NCBI GenBank assembly: GCA_009377605.1 | Contig: WHTT01000027.1 | Span: 1-64,000, forward strand | DNA length: 64,000 bases | Reading direction: 5' to 3' | Origin: Luteitalea sp. | GTDB lineage: Bacteria > Acidobacteriota > Vicinamibacteria > Vicinamibacterales > Vicinamibacteraceae | Shown: in pieces, positions 33,571-41,868 of the stretch | How the letters are laid out: every line of letters begins with the position of its first letter | Numbering within the stretch: the stretch's first letter is position 1 | Position numbers and translations under genes: made by a program | The notes under the pieces: generated by a model | What the model was told of the DNA's origin: nothing | The model's database searches: none | Seen by the model: only the letters and a program-made list of their open reading frames with translations

Positions 33571-34446
33571 TCAGCTCGTCGCTTCGCCCAACAGCGCTGC
33601 GTGCACACCCCGCTCGTACGCGAGTGATTCCTTCATGCCAGCGAGCGGATCGTCGGCGTTGATCTCGTACTCCAGCGCCAGGTGTCCCTCGAAGTTGGCC
33701 TTGAGCAGCGCGCGGAACAGGCCGGGAATATCGAGTGCTCCTTTACCGACCTCCACCTGGCTGTCTTTGTCGCTCTTGTCCGCGAGATCCTTGATGTGCA
33801 GATCGAGCAGGCGAGGGCCGGCCAGGGTGACAGACTCCACGATGTCCGCCCCAGCGCGCACGGAATGGCCGATGTCCATGCAGATGCCCATGCGCGCATC
33901 GCGGCCCTTCAGCGCGGCCAGCGCGTCTGCAGGCGCCGGATACCACTCGTCTTCCGGGCCGTGATTGTGAATCGCAATCTTGATGTCGTACTCCTTCACC
34001 AGCTTCTCGACGATGTCGAGCGTCTCCGGCGCGGGTGAGCAGACGATCGTCGGAAAGCCGCCAGCCTTGGCATAGTCGAAATCCTTGCGGATCTCCGCCT
34101 CGTCGTTGGCCTTCCAGGTGATCACGCCGCCCCCCATGATGGTCAGACCGGCCGCTTCGATCTTCTTGCCGTTGGCGCGAATCACCTCGGGTGGGTCGGT
34201 GCGCGGCAGATGCATATCCTTGAGCGTGATGTACTTAACGTCCATGTCCTGGCACATCTCCAGCGCGGCATCCAGCGGGAACTCTCGAAGCGAGTAGGAG
34301 GCCACGCCGATCTTGAGCCCTTTCGACTCCGCGGGCCGAGGCGGCGCAGATGAGCCGAACGCGATCCGGCCGACGAGCGCGGGACCGGTGAGCGCGATGC
34401 CGGTGGTCGCGAGGAATTGCCGGCGAGAGGACGGAGACAACGACAT
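33571..34446 (-). CDS. Tat-exported sugar-phosphate isomerase/epimerase-like protein
   Basis: This 291-residue protein starts with a twin-arginine signal (SSRRQFLATTGIALTGPALV). A xylose-isomerase-like TIM barrel follows: LKIGVASYSLREFPLDAALE, DVKYITLKDMHLP, IKIAIHNHGPEDEWYP, GICMDIGHSVRAGADIVESV and LLDLHIKDLADK, ending with LALEYEINADDP. The His and acidic residues in HNHG, DIGH, LHIKD and EYE are the metal-binding positions of the family. Such Tat-exported members are frequent in Acidobacteria and Planctomycetes, and their sugar substrates are mostly unknown. ATG 34446 begins the Tat signal, and the last codons abut octamer array 2. Confidence 0.88.
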   Translation of the reverse strand: MSLSPSSRRQFLATTGIALTGPALVGRIAFGSSAPPRPAESKGLKIGVASYSLREFPLDAALEMCQDMDVKYITLKDMHLPRTDPPEVIRANGKKIEAAGLTIMGGGVITWKANDEAEIRKDFDYAKAGGFPTIVCSPAPETLDIVEKLVKEYDIKIAIHNHGPEDEWYPAPADALAALKGRDARMGICMDIGHSVRAGADIVESVTLAGPRLLDLHIKDLADKSDKDSQVEVGKGALDIPGLFRALLKANFEGHLALEYEINADDPLAGMKESLAYERGVHAALLGEATS

Positions 34447-34622
34447 GACGACTCCTTTGGCTTGTGTCAGGGACATTGGTCATTCTACGCCTACTGGCGC
34501 GTGAAGGGCAGATCCCAGACGCGGTCTTGCACGACGCTGAGCGCTGTCGGGCGTCCCGCAGCATCGCGTCTGAAAATCACCCATCACCTTTCCTCTCGCA
34601 CTCGCCATTCTTGCGGGCGCCT
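34447..34622. other. Gap with no recognised gene
   Basis: This lies upstream of the sugar isomerase gene, which is transcribed leftward, and should hold its promoter. I see no convincing -35/-10 pair or conserved ORF. It is followed by two dispersed repeats (34625-34709 and 34720-34783) and a PQQ-propeller remnant before the next gene's 3' end. Confidence 0.4.
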
Positions 34623-34624
34623 CG

Positions 34625-34709
34625 CCCTTCGACAAGCTTACCCCTCGACTCCGCTCGGGGTGACCCTGAGCTCGTCGAAGGGTCAGGGCGCGGTGAGCCT
34701 GTCGAACGG
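34625..34709. repeat. Dispersed hairpin repeat, family D
   Basis: The arms CCCTTCGACAAGCT (34625-34638) and AGCTCGTCGAAGGG (34669-34682) pair with one mismatch around CTCCGCTCGGGGTGACCCTG, and a further half GAGCCTGTCGAACGG follows. Repeats of this CTTCGACAAGCTCAGGGTGA type are known from many bacterial genomes. Only one copy was seen in this window. Confidence 0.75.
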
Positions 34710-34719
34710 CGACGATCCC

Positions 34720-34783
34720 GGCGCGTTCGGCAAGGCGGCCCTACCATCGCGGTAGGGCCGCCTCGCCGAGGCGGCCGTTATCT
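34720..34783. repeat. Dispersed palindromic repeat, family A (copy 4)
   Basis: A GGCGCGTTCGG half is followed by AAGGCGGCCCTACC, then GGTAGGGCCGCCTCGCCGAG and GCGGCCGT. The second module is an exact palindrome of the family, here in the opposite orientation to copies 2 and 3. Confidence 0.85.
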
Positions 34784-34790
34784 CAGGAGG

Positions 34791-34876
34791 CAAAGCTGTT
34801 CGCGGTCAACCCGGTGACGGGCGACAAGGTATGGCAGGTAGTGAGGAAGTTCAACGCCAGTGCGCTGCCTCAATAG
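34791..34876 (+). pseudogene. Remnant of a PQQ-type beta-propeller protein
   Basis: The plus-strand frame ending at TAG 34874-34876 reads KLFAVNPVTGDKVWQVVRKF and then NASALPQ. The AVNPVTGDKVWQ motif is a blade of PQQ-dependent dehydrogenase-type propellers. The rest of the gene is missing upstream, replaced by a family A repeat. It overlaps the 3' end of the outer-membrane protein gene by a few bases. Confidence 0.45.
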
Positions 34877-35760
34877 CTCAGCGAAACACCGGCGATGACA
34901 ATCGGCTGAAAGTCGTCGTCGCCATTGAACGCCTCGAGCGTGTCGCCGAGGACCAGGAACTTGACGCCGCCGGTGACGCTCCACGATCCGTAGGCGGCCG
35001 GCACGTTGAGCGGCAGCGAAGCGATCACCCCGAAGTCGAAGAAGCCAAACCCGCTGTCCTCTCCCGTCACCGGATGCTCGTAGTAATCGCTCAAGCTGAG
35101 ACCCAAGGTCACCGGCACCGACAGGCTGACCGGTGAATCGACGCCGAGCGGAATGGGCGCCTCGGCACCGAGCTCCAGGTAGACGCCCTCGTTCGATCCG
35201 CCGTCCGCTTGCCCGTCGGTTTCAAACGCAATCGTCGCGGAAGGGCTCAGCATGAGCCCCCCGTGAGCGAACCCAACGGCAACCTCCTTGACGGTGCCGA
35301 AGACGCTGTTTGGGCTCATGTACGCCGTATAGGTCAGCGACGTTTCCATATCGCCCTGGAGCCCCAGGGCAAGTGACGCGTAGAAGTCTGCTTCGTACCA
35401 CAGCTCCGGATCGCCATTGTCCCCGTCGAGACCGGTCGGCCCGGAGTGCATGCTGTTCCAGACTCCCCCTGTGACCGAGGCGCTGGTCAGGCCGCCGTCG
35501 CCTTCGTACAGCGTGAGGCCGCCCTCGAGAAATGGCTGCCCAATGAACCCGTCGGTCTCCTGGACAATGCCGCGGAAGAAGTACGCAGAACCGATATCGA
35601 TCCCAGCTCCCAGAGAAATCTTGCCCTCGTTGCCCGCGGGCTCCGCGGGCTCCGCCGTCTCGGTCTGAGCGCCTGCGGATCCTCCGAGCCACAGCACTCC
35701 GACAGCCGCAACAAGACCTACGTGGAACAAACGTCGCACCATGGGTAAAGCAGTCTTCAT
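34870..35760 (-). CDS. Outer-membrane beta-barrel protein (TorF-like)
   Basis: This 296-residue protein has a signal peptide (HVGLVAAVGVLWLGGSAGAQ) and then alternating strands ending in an aromatic C-terminus (FQPIVIAGVSLSY), the outer-membrane insertion signal. The barrel opens with SLGAGIDIGSAYFFRGIVQE, the pattern of the TorF/Gcw_chp putative porin family, and contains many Gly/Asp-rich turns (SGPTGLDGDNGDPELWYEAD). It probably forms an outer-membrane channel of unknown specificity. ATG 35760 begins a proper signal peptide, and another in-frame ATG at 35811 would add 17 residues. No partner gene is adjacent. Confidence 0.8.
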   Translation of the reverse strand: MKTALPMVRRLFHVGLVAAVGVLWLGGSAGAQTETAEPAEPAGNEGKISLGAGIDIGSAYFFRGIVQETDGFIGQPFLEGGLTLYEGDGGLTSASVTGGVWNSMHSGPTGLDGDNGDPELWYEADFYASLALGLQGDMETSLTYTAYMSPNSVFGTVKEVAVGFAHGGLMLSPSATIAFETDGQADGGSNEGVYLELGAEAPIPLGVDSPVSLSVPVTLGLSLSDYYEHPVTGEDSGFGFFDFGVIASLPLNVPAAYGSWSVTGGVKFLVLGDTLEAFNGDDDFQPIVIAGVSLSY

Positions 35761-36415
35761 AGACGTGTCACCAGCGAAAAGTTGAACGAGCCTCCGCCGT
35801 AAGGGCTTCATAGACGAAGACAGGAAGCGACCCGAGAATGACTTCTACGCCTGACTCGAGCCTTAGGACGAGGCTCATAGGAGCAAGACGTGGGCCCGAA
35901 TGCCCTTCTGCCACGTTATTGCAGTGAATTGGCGGTAACACCCGAAAAACCGGGGAATCTTGTTGTCCGGTCACACGGCTGGAGGGTGTGGCGATTGACA
36001 CAAAGGTAGATTGACCTTCGCGCTACAACAAAACTGTCGCCATGTTACGCCCGCGAGAGGCGCATTCCGGCCGCCAACGAGGCAAAACCAAGAATTTACG
36101 CGGTTGTCCTGCCGCCGCTCCAACGATGAGAGCCAAGCTCGGTCATGCGCCCAAGGTCAGCGCAGTCGGTCTCGCGCACATCGAGAATCAATTTTCGTCC
36201 CACAATCCCACAAATACGTCGCAGCACAGGAATGAGACGACCTGGAGCGCATAGTGCCGAGGTAATGGCAACAAAACTGTTCCAGACAAGAGAGCGTGGG
36301 CACAGATCTGTCTCCCGCCTCCCCGCTGCATGGCTGAGTTTGACGACCGGTCCACTCTAGCGCTAGCATCGCCCGACAGCTGGCACCAAGAAGGAGTATC
36401 AAAGGAGGGGAGGGC
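35761..36415. other. 655-bp gap without recognised genes
   Basis: This lies between the divergent outer-membrane protein and LysM genes. The base composition is less GC-rich than the flanks. AACAAAACTGT occurs twice (near 36028 and 36270), and CTAGCGCTAG, a 10-bp palindrome, lies near 36357. No ORF with protein-like composition or known RNA fold was recognised. It could carry regulatory DNA for both genes. Confidence 0.4.
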
Positions 36416-36751
36416 ATGAGCATTTTTCGCTCAGCTGATAACGAGTACGAGGAGGCACTCATCTTCAAGCGTAGCAGCGCCAGCTCGATGGGACGTCGCG
36501 GAGAAAGCCCCAAGACACACATTGACGTCTCTCACCTACAGTTGGGCGCCTCGCCGGTGACATCCAACGCTCGTCCTCTCGGAAGGGCGCTGACCTACAC
36601 CGTCGTCGCGGGAGACACTCTCTGGAAAATCGCCACGCGCCAATTGGGTGACGGGAGGAAGTGGGCCAAGATTTACGAGGCCAACAAGGACAAGATCAAG
36701 GATCCCGACTTCATCCATCCAGGACAGGTCTTTCGGATGCCGCACGCGTAA
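36416..36751 (+). CDS. Small LysM-domain protein
   Basis: The 111-residue protein ends in one LysM domain: [20 protein letters not shown], then [20 protein letters not shown] and HPGQVFRMP (about residues 60-109). The N-terminal 55 residues are polar with no signal peptide or membrane segment. LysM binds peptidoglycan or chitin. Cytosolic LysM proteins of this BON/LysM-like type (compare YgaU/LysM 'potassium-binding protein Kbp') also exist, so location is unclear. Strong Shine-Dalgarno sequence GGAGGGG lies before ATG 36416. It is a single gene, 149 bp before glnS. Confidence 0.85.
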   Translation: MSIFRSADNEYEEALIFKRSSASSMGRRGESPKTHIDVSHLQLGASPVTSNARPLGRALTYTVVAGDTLWKIATRQLGDGRKWAKIYEANKDKIKDPDFIHPGQVFRMPHA

Positions 36752-36900
36752 CCAGCCAAGGGTCTCTGCTGTCGATGTCCCCGCCGCTCGCGCGGATAAA
36801 TCGACGGCAGAGCCCCCTCGCTGGTTCGCCAGTATTAGCGTGGCGCGCGCCACGCGCTGGGCTCTTCCCGGCCGGCCGATGCTTCCAGTACACTGGGGTG

Positions 36901-38652
36901 ATGAGCGCCCCCGAGTCGGAAGCCCCCGTGGAAACGAAGCGCACTGGCCCACCGGAGCCAAGGGCAGCGTCCGGCGCCCCGGTGGATTTCGTTCGTCAGA
37001 TCGTTACCGACGACGTGCGACGCGGGCGGCGCCAGGGGCGCGTTCATACCCGATTTCCGCCGGAGCCCAACGGGTATCTGCATATTGGGCACGCCAAGGC
37101 CATCTGCCTGGACTTCGGTGTCGCCGAGGAGTTTGCCGGCCTCTGCAACCTCCGGTTCGACGACACCAACCCTGCCAAAGAGAACGTCGAGTACGTCGAC
37201 GCCATCCGGGAAGACATTCACTGGCTGCGGTTCGACTGGGGCGATCGCGAATTCTACGCGTCCGACTACTTCGAGCGGCTCTATCAGTGCGCGGTGGCGC
37301 TCGTGCGCCAGGGCAAGGCGTACGTCGACAGCCTGACGGCGGAGGAGATTCGAGACTATCGCGGCACGCTCACCGACCCGGGGCGAGAGAGTCCGTATCG
37401 CAACCGCAGTGTCGAAGAGAACCTCGATCTGCTCGACCGCATGCGTCAGGGTGAGTTCCCTGATGGTATGCACGTGCTGCGTGCCAAGATCGACATGGCC
37501 TCGCCGAACATCAACATGCGGGATCCGACGCTGTATCGGATCCGGCACGCGACGCACCATCGAACGGGGGATGCGTGGTGCATTTATCCGACGTACGATT
37601 ACGCGCACCCGCTGTCTGACGCCTTCGAGCAGATCACGCACTCGCTGTGCACCCTCGAGTTCGAGGATCATCGGCCGCTGTACGATTGGGTCATTGCGCA
37701 GCTGGACTTCGTGGACCCGCCGCAGCAGATCGAGTTCGCCCGTCTCAATCTCTCGTACACGATTACGAGCAAGCGCAAGCTCGCCCAGCTCGTGACCGAA
37801 GGGCACGTCACCGGGTGGGACGATCCGCGCCTGCCAACGCTGGCCGGTTTGCGGCGTCGCGGCTACACGCCGGAGGCGATACGCGATTTCTGCGGGCGCA
37901 TTGGTGTCGACAAGAGCGAGGGCGTCGTGGATCTCGCGTTGCTGGAGCACTGCCTCCGCGAACACTTGAATGCGCGCGCCCTGCGCGTGATGGGCGTGCT
38001 GCGTCCCATCAAGGTCGTGCTCCTCAACTATCCCGAGGGCGAGGTCGAAGAGCTCGACGCCATCAACAATCCAGAAGACGACTCGGCTGGAACACGCAAG
38101 GTGCCCTTCTCGCGTGAGCTCTACATCGATCGTGACGACTTCCGCGAGGTGCCGCCCCCCAAGTATCATCGCCTCTCGCCCGGCGCCGAGGTGCGCCTGC
38201 GCTACGCCTACATCATCAAATGCGTCGACGTGGTCAAGGACGAGCATGGTGAGATTACGGCGTTGCACTGCACCTACGACCCCGAGACCAAGAGCGGATC
38301 CGGACCGCAGGCGAAGCGACGGGTGAAGGGCACCATCCACTGGGTCTCGGCTGGCCACGCTCTGCCTGCCGAGGTGCGGCGCTACGATCGGCTCTTCAGC
38401 GTCGAGCAGCCGGGACGCGACCGACCGCTCGTCGAGGACGTCAGCCCGACGTCGCTCGAGGCGCTCACCGACAGCTGGGTCGAGCCGTCGCTGGCCGACG
38501 CCCCCGCCGGCAGCCGCTACCAGTTCGAGCGTCTCGGATATTTCGTTGTGGATGCAGACTCCGTGCGTGGCCGCCTCGTCTTCAATCGGACGGTGACGCT
38601 CCGGGACACGTGGGCCAAGATTGAGCAAAGACAGGTAAGAGATTCGAGGTGA
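36901..38652 (+). CDS. glnS: Glutaminyl-tRNA synthetase
   Basis: This 583-residue class Ic synthetase charges tRNA-Gln with glutamine. The HIGH-type motif is [14 protein letters not shown] (54-67). Glutamine-specific features follow, such as [16 protein letters not shown] and [20 protein letters not shown]. The KMSKS-type loop is TITSKRKL (about 287-294). The two C-terminal anticodon-binding beta-barrels begin near 345 ([16 protein letters not shown]). Length matches the E. coli enzyme (554 residues) plus an N-terminal tail. ATG 36901 is preferred; a GTG sits 3 bp before it. Having GlnRS means the organism need not rely on the Gat amidotransferase for Gln-tRNA. Confidence 0.96.
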   Translation: MSAPESEAPVETKRTGPPEPRAASGAPVDFVRQIVTDDVRRGRRQGRVHTRFPPEPNGYLHIGHAKAICLDFGVAEEFAGLCNLRFDDTNPAKENVEYVDAIREDIHWLRFDWGDREFYASDYFERLYQCAVALVRQGKAYVDSLTAEEIRDYRGTLTDPGRESPYRNRSVEENLDLLDRMRQGEFPDGMHVLRAKIDMASPNINMRDPTLYRIRHATHHRTGDAWCIYPTYDYAHPLSDAFEQITHSLCTLEFEDHRPLYDWVIAQLDFVDPPQQIEFARLNLSYTITSKRKLAQLVTEGHVTGWDDPRLPTLAGLRRRGYTPEAIRDFCGRIGVDKSEGVVDLALLEHCLREHLNARALRVMGVLRPIKVVLLNYPEGEVEELDAINNPEDDSAGTRKVPFSRELYIDRDDFREVPPPKYHRLSPGAEVRLRYAYIIKCVDVVKDEHGEITALHCTYDPETKSGSGPQAKRRVKGTIHWVSAGHALPAEVRRYDRLFSVEQPGRDRPLVEDVSPTSLEALTDSWVEPSLADAPAGSRYQFERLGYFVVDADSVRGRLVFNRTVTLRDTWAKIEQRQVRDSR

Positions 38653-38703
38653 GAGGTTCGAGGTAAAGAGGTTGGTTCAGCCTCCCGTGCGGGCCGTTGG
38701 TGG

Positions 38704-38733
38704 TTGCCGCCTAGTCCACTGGAATGGTAAACT
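38704..38733 (+). promoter_or_regulatory. Candidate promoter of tRNA-His
   Basis: TTGCCG (38704-38709) and TAAACT (38728-38733) are separated by 18 bp, about 75 bp before the mature tRNA. The -10 element and the following TTTCGCG resemble the promoter before the Xre/RES pair. Confidence 0.45.
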
Positions 38734-38807
38734 TTCGCGTTCGGGCGTGAGCGATATCGCGTGCCATGCGGCTCGCGTCGCCCGGCCGGACGCCCCGCCG
38801 CCAGCGT

Positions 38808-38883
38808 GGTGAGTGTAGCTCAAGGGCAGAGCGCCGGACTGTGGCTCCGGATGTTGGGGGTTCGAATCCCCTCACTCACCCCA
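38808..38883 (+). tRNA. tRNA-His (anticodon GTG)
   Basis: The cloverleaf is complete. The acceptor stem GTGAGTG pairs with CACTCAC. The anticodon arm is CCGGA, loop CTGTGGC, TCCGG with anticodon GTG. The T arm is GGGGG, TTCGAAT, CCCCT. The histidine identity pair is clear: G at -1 (38808) opposite discriminator C (38880). CCA is encoded (38881-38883). Confidence 0.96.
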
Positions 38884-39163
38884 TTCACCTCGTCGCTTCT
38901 CAGAAGACTTGTAAGCCCAGCTCTCTCTAGTGCTTAGCGAGTTCGAATTCTCGAAGGACCTCTGACCGACTCTGTCGCTCTGAACCGGATCTCGAGGTGT
39001 ATCCTTTCTTTGCGGGGTTCGAATCCCCTCAATCCAGCCGCAGAGCGCCATCGGAATCTGACAGCCTGGGTCTTTGTTTCTTTGGCGGAGCCATCGCGTC
39101 CTTCGAGCACTGGCACAATGGACTCTGCTGGGCGCAGATGTCGCTTTGGGCTGAAAAGGAGTG
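38884..39163. repeat. Gap carrying a duplicated tRNA T-arm
   Basis: The 18-bp sequence GGGGTTCGAATCCCCTCA from the tRNA (38857-38874) recurs exactly at 39014-39031, followed by ATCCAG. A looser GAGTTCGAATTCTCG lies at about 38939. Such 3' tRNA duplications are typical of integration scars or tRNA decay. No integrase gene is present. Confidence 0.6.
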
Positions 39164-39502
39164 ATGAGCGGCGTGGAGAAGCCATACATTGAAGAACGAG
39201 ATGGCGGGTATTGGGTGGCCGGGACCCGCGTATCGTTGGACTCGGTGGTCTGGGCCTTCAAGCGCGGCGCGTCGCCCGAGTCCATCAAGCACTCTTTTCC
39301 TCTCCTGACGCTCGAGCACGTGTACGGCGCCATCACATACTATCTTGCGCATGAGGAGGACATCGATCGGTATCTTGATGCTTCTGAGCACGCATTCGCC
39401 AGACAGGCCGCTGAGATCAGGTCCAACGCCCGTGACGCGAATCCGCCGCTGTTCGAACGGCTCTCGCAGATGAAGCAGGACCGCAAGACGTCACGTCGAT
39501 GA
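39164..39502 (+). CDS. DUF433 antitoxin (first copy)
   Basis: This 112-residue protein has the DUF433 HTH-like domain: GGYWVAGTRVSLDSVVWAFK, RGASPESIKHSFPLLTLEHV and YGAITYYLAHEEDIDRYLD. DUF433 proteins partner PIN-like DUF5615 toxins in VapBC-like systems. The next gene overlaps by 4 bp and encodes that toxin. ATG 39164 is used, with AAGGAG just upstream and a GTG at 39161. A paralogous pair is at 47411-48099, and this copy is about one-third identical by eye. Confidence 0.82.
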   Translation: MSGVEKPYIEERDGGYWVAGTRVSLDSVVWAFKRGASPESIKHSFPLLTLEHVYGAITYYLAHEEDIDRYLDASEHAFARQAAEIRSNARDANPPLFERLSQMKQDRKTSRR

Positions 39503-40065
39503 AGGTCCGCTTCCAGGCCGATGCGGATCTCAACGAAGACATCGTATCGGGACTGCTTCGTCGAGAGTCAGCCATCGATTTTCAGACCGCACGTGAAGCC
39601 CACCTGGCGGGTCTCACCGACGAAGAGGTCCTTCGTCGTGCCGCGGACGAAGGGCGGATCCTCGTGACTCACGATCGCCGCACCATGCCACGGCACTTTA
39701 CAGCGTTCATCCAACAGCGCACGAGCCCTGGCGTCATTCTGATCTCGCAGCACGTCAGCGTCAGGGATGCGATCGACGAACTGCCCGAGGGGCGTCAGAA
39801 GTGCTTCCCTATCAACCATCCTTTGACGGCGCCGGCTTTGACGCCGATCAACGCTCCGATCGGGCCACCCAAAGCGAATCCCACACCACCTCCGAGAACC
39901 GCCCCGCCGGCGGGGAGCGCCCAGGACATGCTTCCCCTTTCAGCCTCTGTCTCCTTCTGCGCGTTTTCCCTCGGGATGGATGGTTGCTCCGTGACCGCGT
40001 CGTACACGCGGCGAAGGCTCACGTCCCGTCGCGGCATCTCGATCTTCACCGTCACAAGCAGTTGA
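39499..40065 (+). CDS. DUF5615 PIN-like toxin with a foreign C-terminus
   Basis: Residues 1-94 match DUF5615: FQADADLNEDIVSGLLRRES, LTDEEVLRRAADEGRILVTH and GVILISQHVSVRDAIDEL. The acidic residues D8, D10, D50 and D59 would be the PIN-like metal site. From residue 95 homology stops: the intact relative at 47749 continues LLLIVECSLEGEWEGQVRYL, but here the frame reads PEGRQKCFPINHPLTAPALT. The remaining 90 codons are antisense to the next gene. The toxin has therefore lost its last beta-strand/helix and is probably inactive or altered. ATG 39499 overlaps the antitoxin stop. Confidence 0.7.
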   Translation: MKVRFQADADLNEDIVSGLLRRESAIDFQTAREAHLAGLTDEEVLRRAADEGRILVTHDRRTMPRHFTAFIQQRTSPGVILISQHVSVRDAIDELPEGRQKCFPINHPLTAPALTPINAPIGPPKANPTPPPRTAPPAGSAQDMLPLSASVSFCAFSLGMDGCSVTASYTRRRLTSRRGISIFTVTSS

Positions 40066-40583
40066 GGCGGGCTCGGCGATCGCTCGTACGTCTCGATGAC
40101 TTTGGCATTCCCGACGGTGGTCTCTGACACGAGTCGGTTGCTCTCCCACCGCGTCCGGACGTCTCGCCCATCAACCTTCACCGGGCGATTATTCGTGGGC
40201 AACGCCCGCACGTGTCCGTCGGGCTCCGTCAGCACGACTTTCTGCCCGTCTTGCGTCAGGACGAAGTGGATTGGCGCGTTCAGGATCAGGTCGTGCGCCT
40301 CCTTCATCTCTGGGCCCATCTCTTCCTCTGCACGCCCGCCGCCATGGCGGCCTGGTCCATGACCGCCACCGCCGCGACCGGCATGCTCGCCAGCGCCTCC
40401 CCTGCTTTGGAGTTTCTCTTGGGCGTCGTCACTGAGGTCCTTGTTCAACTGCCACTGCCCGGTCAGATCCGGCCGGCCTGGGGTAGCGGCCTGGGCGGCC
40501 ACGGAAACGCCGGCTGCGGCCCAGGCGGTGATGACGGCCGCCACGCAGGCCAACAGCGCGCGAGTGATTCTGGTCTGGATCAT
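39795..40583 (-). CDS. Secreted protein with His/Gly linker and glycine zipper
   Basis: The 262-residue protein has a signal peptide (ALLACVAAVITAWAAAGVSV, cleavage near AAQA). A short GRPDLTGQWQLNKDLSDDA segment typical of secreted acidobacterial proteins follows, then a Gly/His-rich linker (about 62-85) and a beta-rich domain (IHFVLTQDGQKVVLTEPDGH and GRDVRTRWESNRLVSETTVG). Near the C-terminus is a hydrophobic glycine-zipper segment, GGAVLGGGVGFALGGPIGAL. The function is unknown; an envelope-stress or metal-related role is a guess from the His-rich linker. A regulatory site like that of the response-regulator gene lies 40-90 bp upstream (40620-40675). Start is ATG 40583 with AGGAG. Confidence 0.75.
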   Translation of the reverse strand: MIQTRITRALLACVAAVITAWAAAGVSVAAQAATPGRPDLTGQWQLNKDLSDDAQEKLQSRGGAGEHAGRGGGGHGPGRHGGGRAEEEMGPEMKEAHDLILNAPIHFVLTQDGQKVVLTEPDGHVRALPTNNRPVKVDGRDVRTRWESNRLVSETTVGNAKVIETYERSPSPPQLLVTVKIEMPRRDVSLRRVYDAVTEQPSIPRENAQKETEAERGSMSWALPAGGAVLGGGVGFALGGPIGALIGVKAGAVKGWLIGKHF

Positions 40584-40619
40584 GGATGTGCTCCTGTCAT
40601 GACGCTGGCGTTGGCGGAC

Positions 40620-40675
40620 AGCGTAATCCGGCGCGGTTGAATGCGACCTGAACGCGCCGTTCAGGTGCCGTTCAG
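40620..40675. promoter_or_regulatory. Operator copy 1 (GTTCAG half-sites)
   Basis: From the left: AGCGTA (the -10 TACGCT of a leftward promoter, 40620-40625), TTGAAT (40637-40642), CTGAAC (40648-40653), GTTCAG (40659-40664) and GTTCAG (40670-40675). Both outer pairs have 11-bp register. The whole block is a near copy of 45369-45424. The leftward promoter would serve the glycine-zipper gene. No -10 follows on the right. Confidence 0.6.
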
Positions 40676-40697
40676 CGGGAAGAGCGTCGCGGCCGCG

Positions 40698-41759
40698 TCA
40701 CATGATGATCCCGACCTCGCTGAGCAGCCGGCGAGCGCCATCCAGTTCCTCGAACTGCCGCACGTCGAGGCCCGGCACGGTCAGATCGTCGGCCGTCGGA
40801 CTGCCCTTGCGCGGCTCGACGCCCTCGAGCACCGGGATCTCGGTAGTGTCCTCGGCGTAGTACTGCCCGACGATCTGCGACAGCATGAAGTCGACGAAGG
40901 CGCTGGCCGCAGCCTCTTTGTCGGTGCCCTCGATGATGCCGACGCCGGCCACGTTGAGGAGACCTCCGGGATCACCGCCGTAGAACTTGGCCGCGACGTT
41001 CATGGCGTCGTCCTCGGCCTGCTGGTCGTCGAGATAAGAGTGACTCCCGAAGCCGACGTCGATGATCTCGCCTGCGGCCACGGCAGCGACGATCGGCGTG
41101 GCGCCTTGGAACACCGCGGGCGCGTTTGCCTGGATGCCCTCGAGCCACGCCCGCGCCTCCTCCTCGCCCTCGATCTGGCGCAGCGCAGTGATGACATCCT
41201 GCAGGGAGCGGCTGGTGGGATCCCAACCGATGCGACCACGCCAGGCGGGATCGGTGAACCCCAGGATTGAGTCGGGGACGTCGTCTTTCCTTAGCTTGTC
41301 GGTGTTGTAGAACACGACGTGCGCCCGGCCGGAGGTCCCCACCCAGGTGCCGTCAGGGGACCGGTACGCCGCGGGTATCCGATCGAGCTGCTGGTCGGAG
41401 AGCGTGGCGAGCCGCCCGGCGGCACTCAGCGACCCGAGGGCGTCGCTAAGCGGTCCATAGAACACGTCGGCGGGCGAGTTGGCGCCGTCCTCGAGGATCT
41501 GGTCGGCCAGGTCGATCGGGTTCCCCCAGCGGGCCCGGACCTTTATCCTGGTCTGCCGCTCGAACTGGTCGAACAAAGGCTCGGCGATCTCCCGGTCGCG
41601 CGCGTAGACAGTGAGGGTGTCGTCCGGCTCGCGGTCGGTGGCTGCCTGGTCATCGGGGACAGCGGGGGCGGGGTCGGCGGCACCGCTATCGCGGCTGCAC
41701 GCAGTGGCGACCATCGCCGTCGCGACCGCCAGGGGCAGCATCCTGAACAGTTGCTTCAT
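40698..41759 (-). CDS. Iron(III)-type solute-binding lipoprotein
   Basis: This 353-residue protein starts at ATG 41759 with a lipoprotein signal (LAVATAMVATAC, lipid-anchored Cys about residue 21). A periplasmic-binding fold of the Fe(III)/FbpA type follows: DTLTVYARDREIAEPLFDQF, VRARWGNPIDLADQILEDGA, SPADVFYGPLSDALGSLSAA and GRAHVVFYNTDKLRKDDVPD. The C-terminal lobe has AAVAAGEIIDVGFGSHSYLD. Fe-type binding proteins normally serve BPD-type permeases. Here the only transport genes nearby (same strand, 109 bp upstream) encode an FtsX-type permease and its ATPase, so it is a receptor without its normal partner. Its Ala/Asp/Pro-rich style hints at an actinobacterial source (inference). Confidence 0.82.
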   Translation of the reverse strand: MKQLFRMLPLAVATAMVATACSRDSGAADPAPAVPDDQAATDREPDDTLTVYARDREIAEPLFDQFERQTRIKVRARWGNPIDLADQILEDGANSPADVFYGPLSDALGSLSAAGRLATLSDQQLDRIPAAYRSPDGTWVGTSGRAHVVFYNTDKLRKDDVPDSILGFTDPAWRGRIGWDPTSRSLQDVITALRQIEGEEEARAWLEGIQANAPAVFQGATPIVAAVAAGEIIDVGFGSHSYLDDQQAEDDAMNVAAKFYGGDPGGLLNVAGVGIIEGTDKEAAASAFVDFMLSQIVGQYYAEDTTEIPVLEGVEPRKGSPTADDLTVPGLDVRQFEELDGARRLLSEVGIIM

Positions 41760-41868
41760 CGGTGCTCGGCAGGACCAGTCGGCCATGTTCCGGTTCCTCT
41801 CTATCGCGCGTCGTTATCAAGGGTTCGCTAAGTCGCGCCGACCTGATCGCCTCGGTGTCGTTGTCATG

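Noticed and set aside
36835-38628. 597-codon open frame on the minus strand
   Set aside because: It is entirely antisense to glnS. Its composition (His/Arg/Glu-rich, no domain) is typical of shadow frames in high-GC DNA.
38939-38955. Second tRNA-like T arm near 38.94 kb
   Set aside because: GAGTTCGAATTCTCG has only the loop and a short stem. No acceptor or anticodon stem could be drawn.
40641-41270. 209-codon plus-strand frame
   Set aside because: It is antisense to the solute-binding lipoprotein and begins within the operator copy 1.
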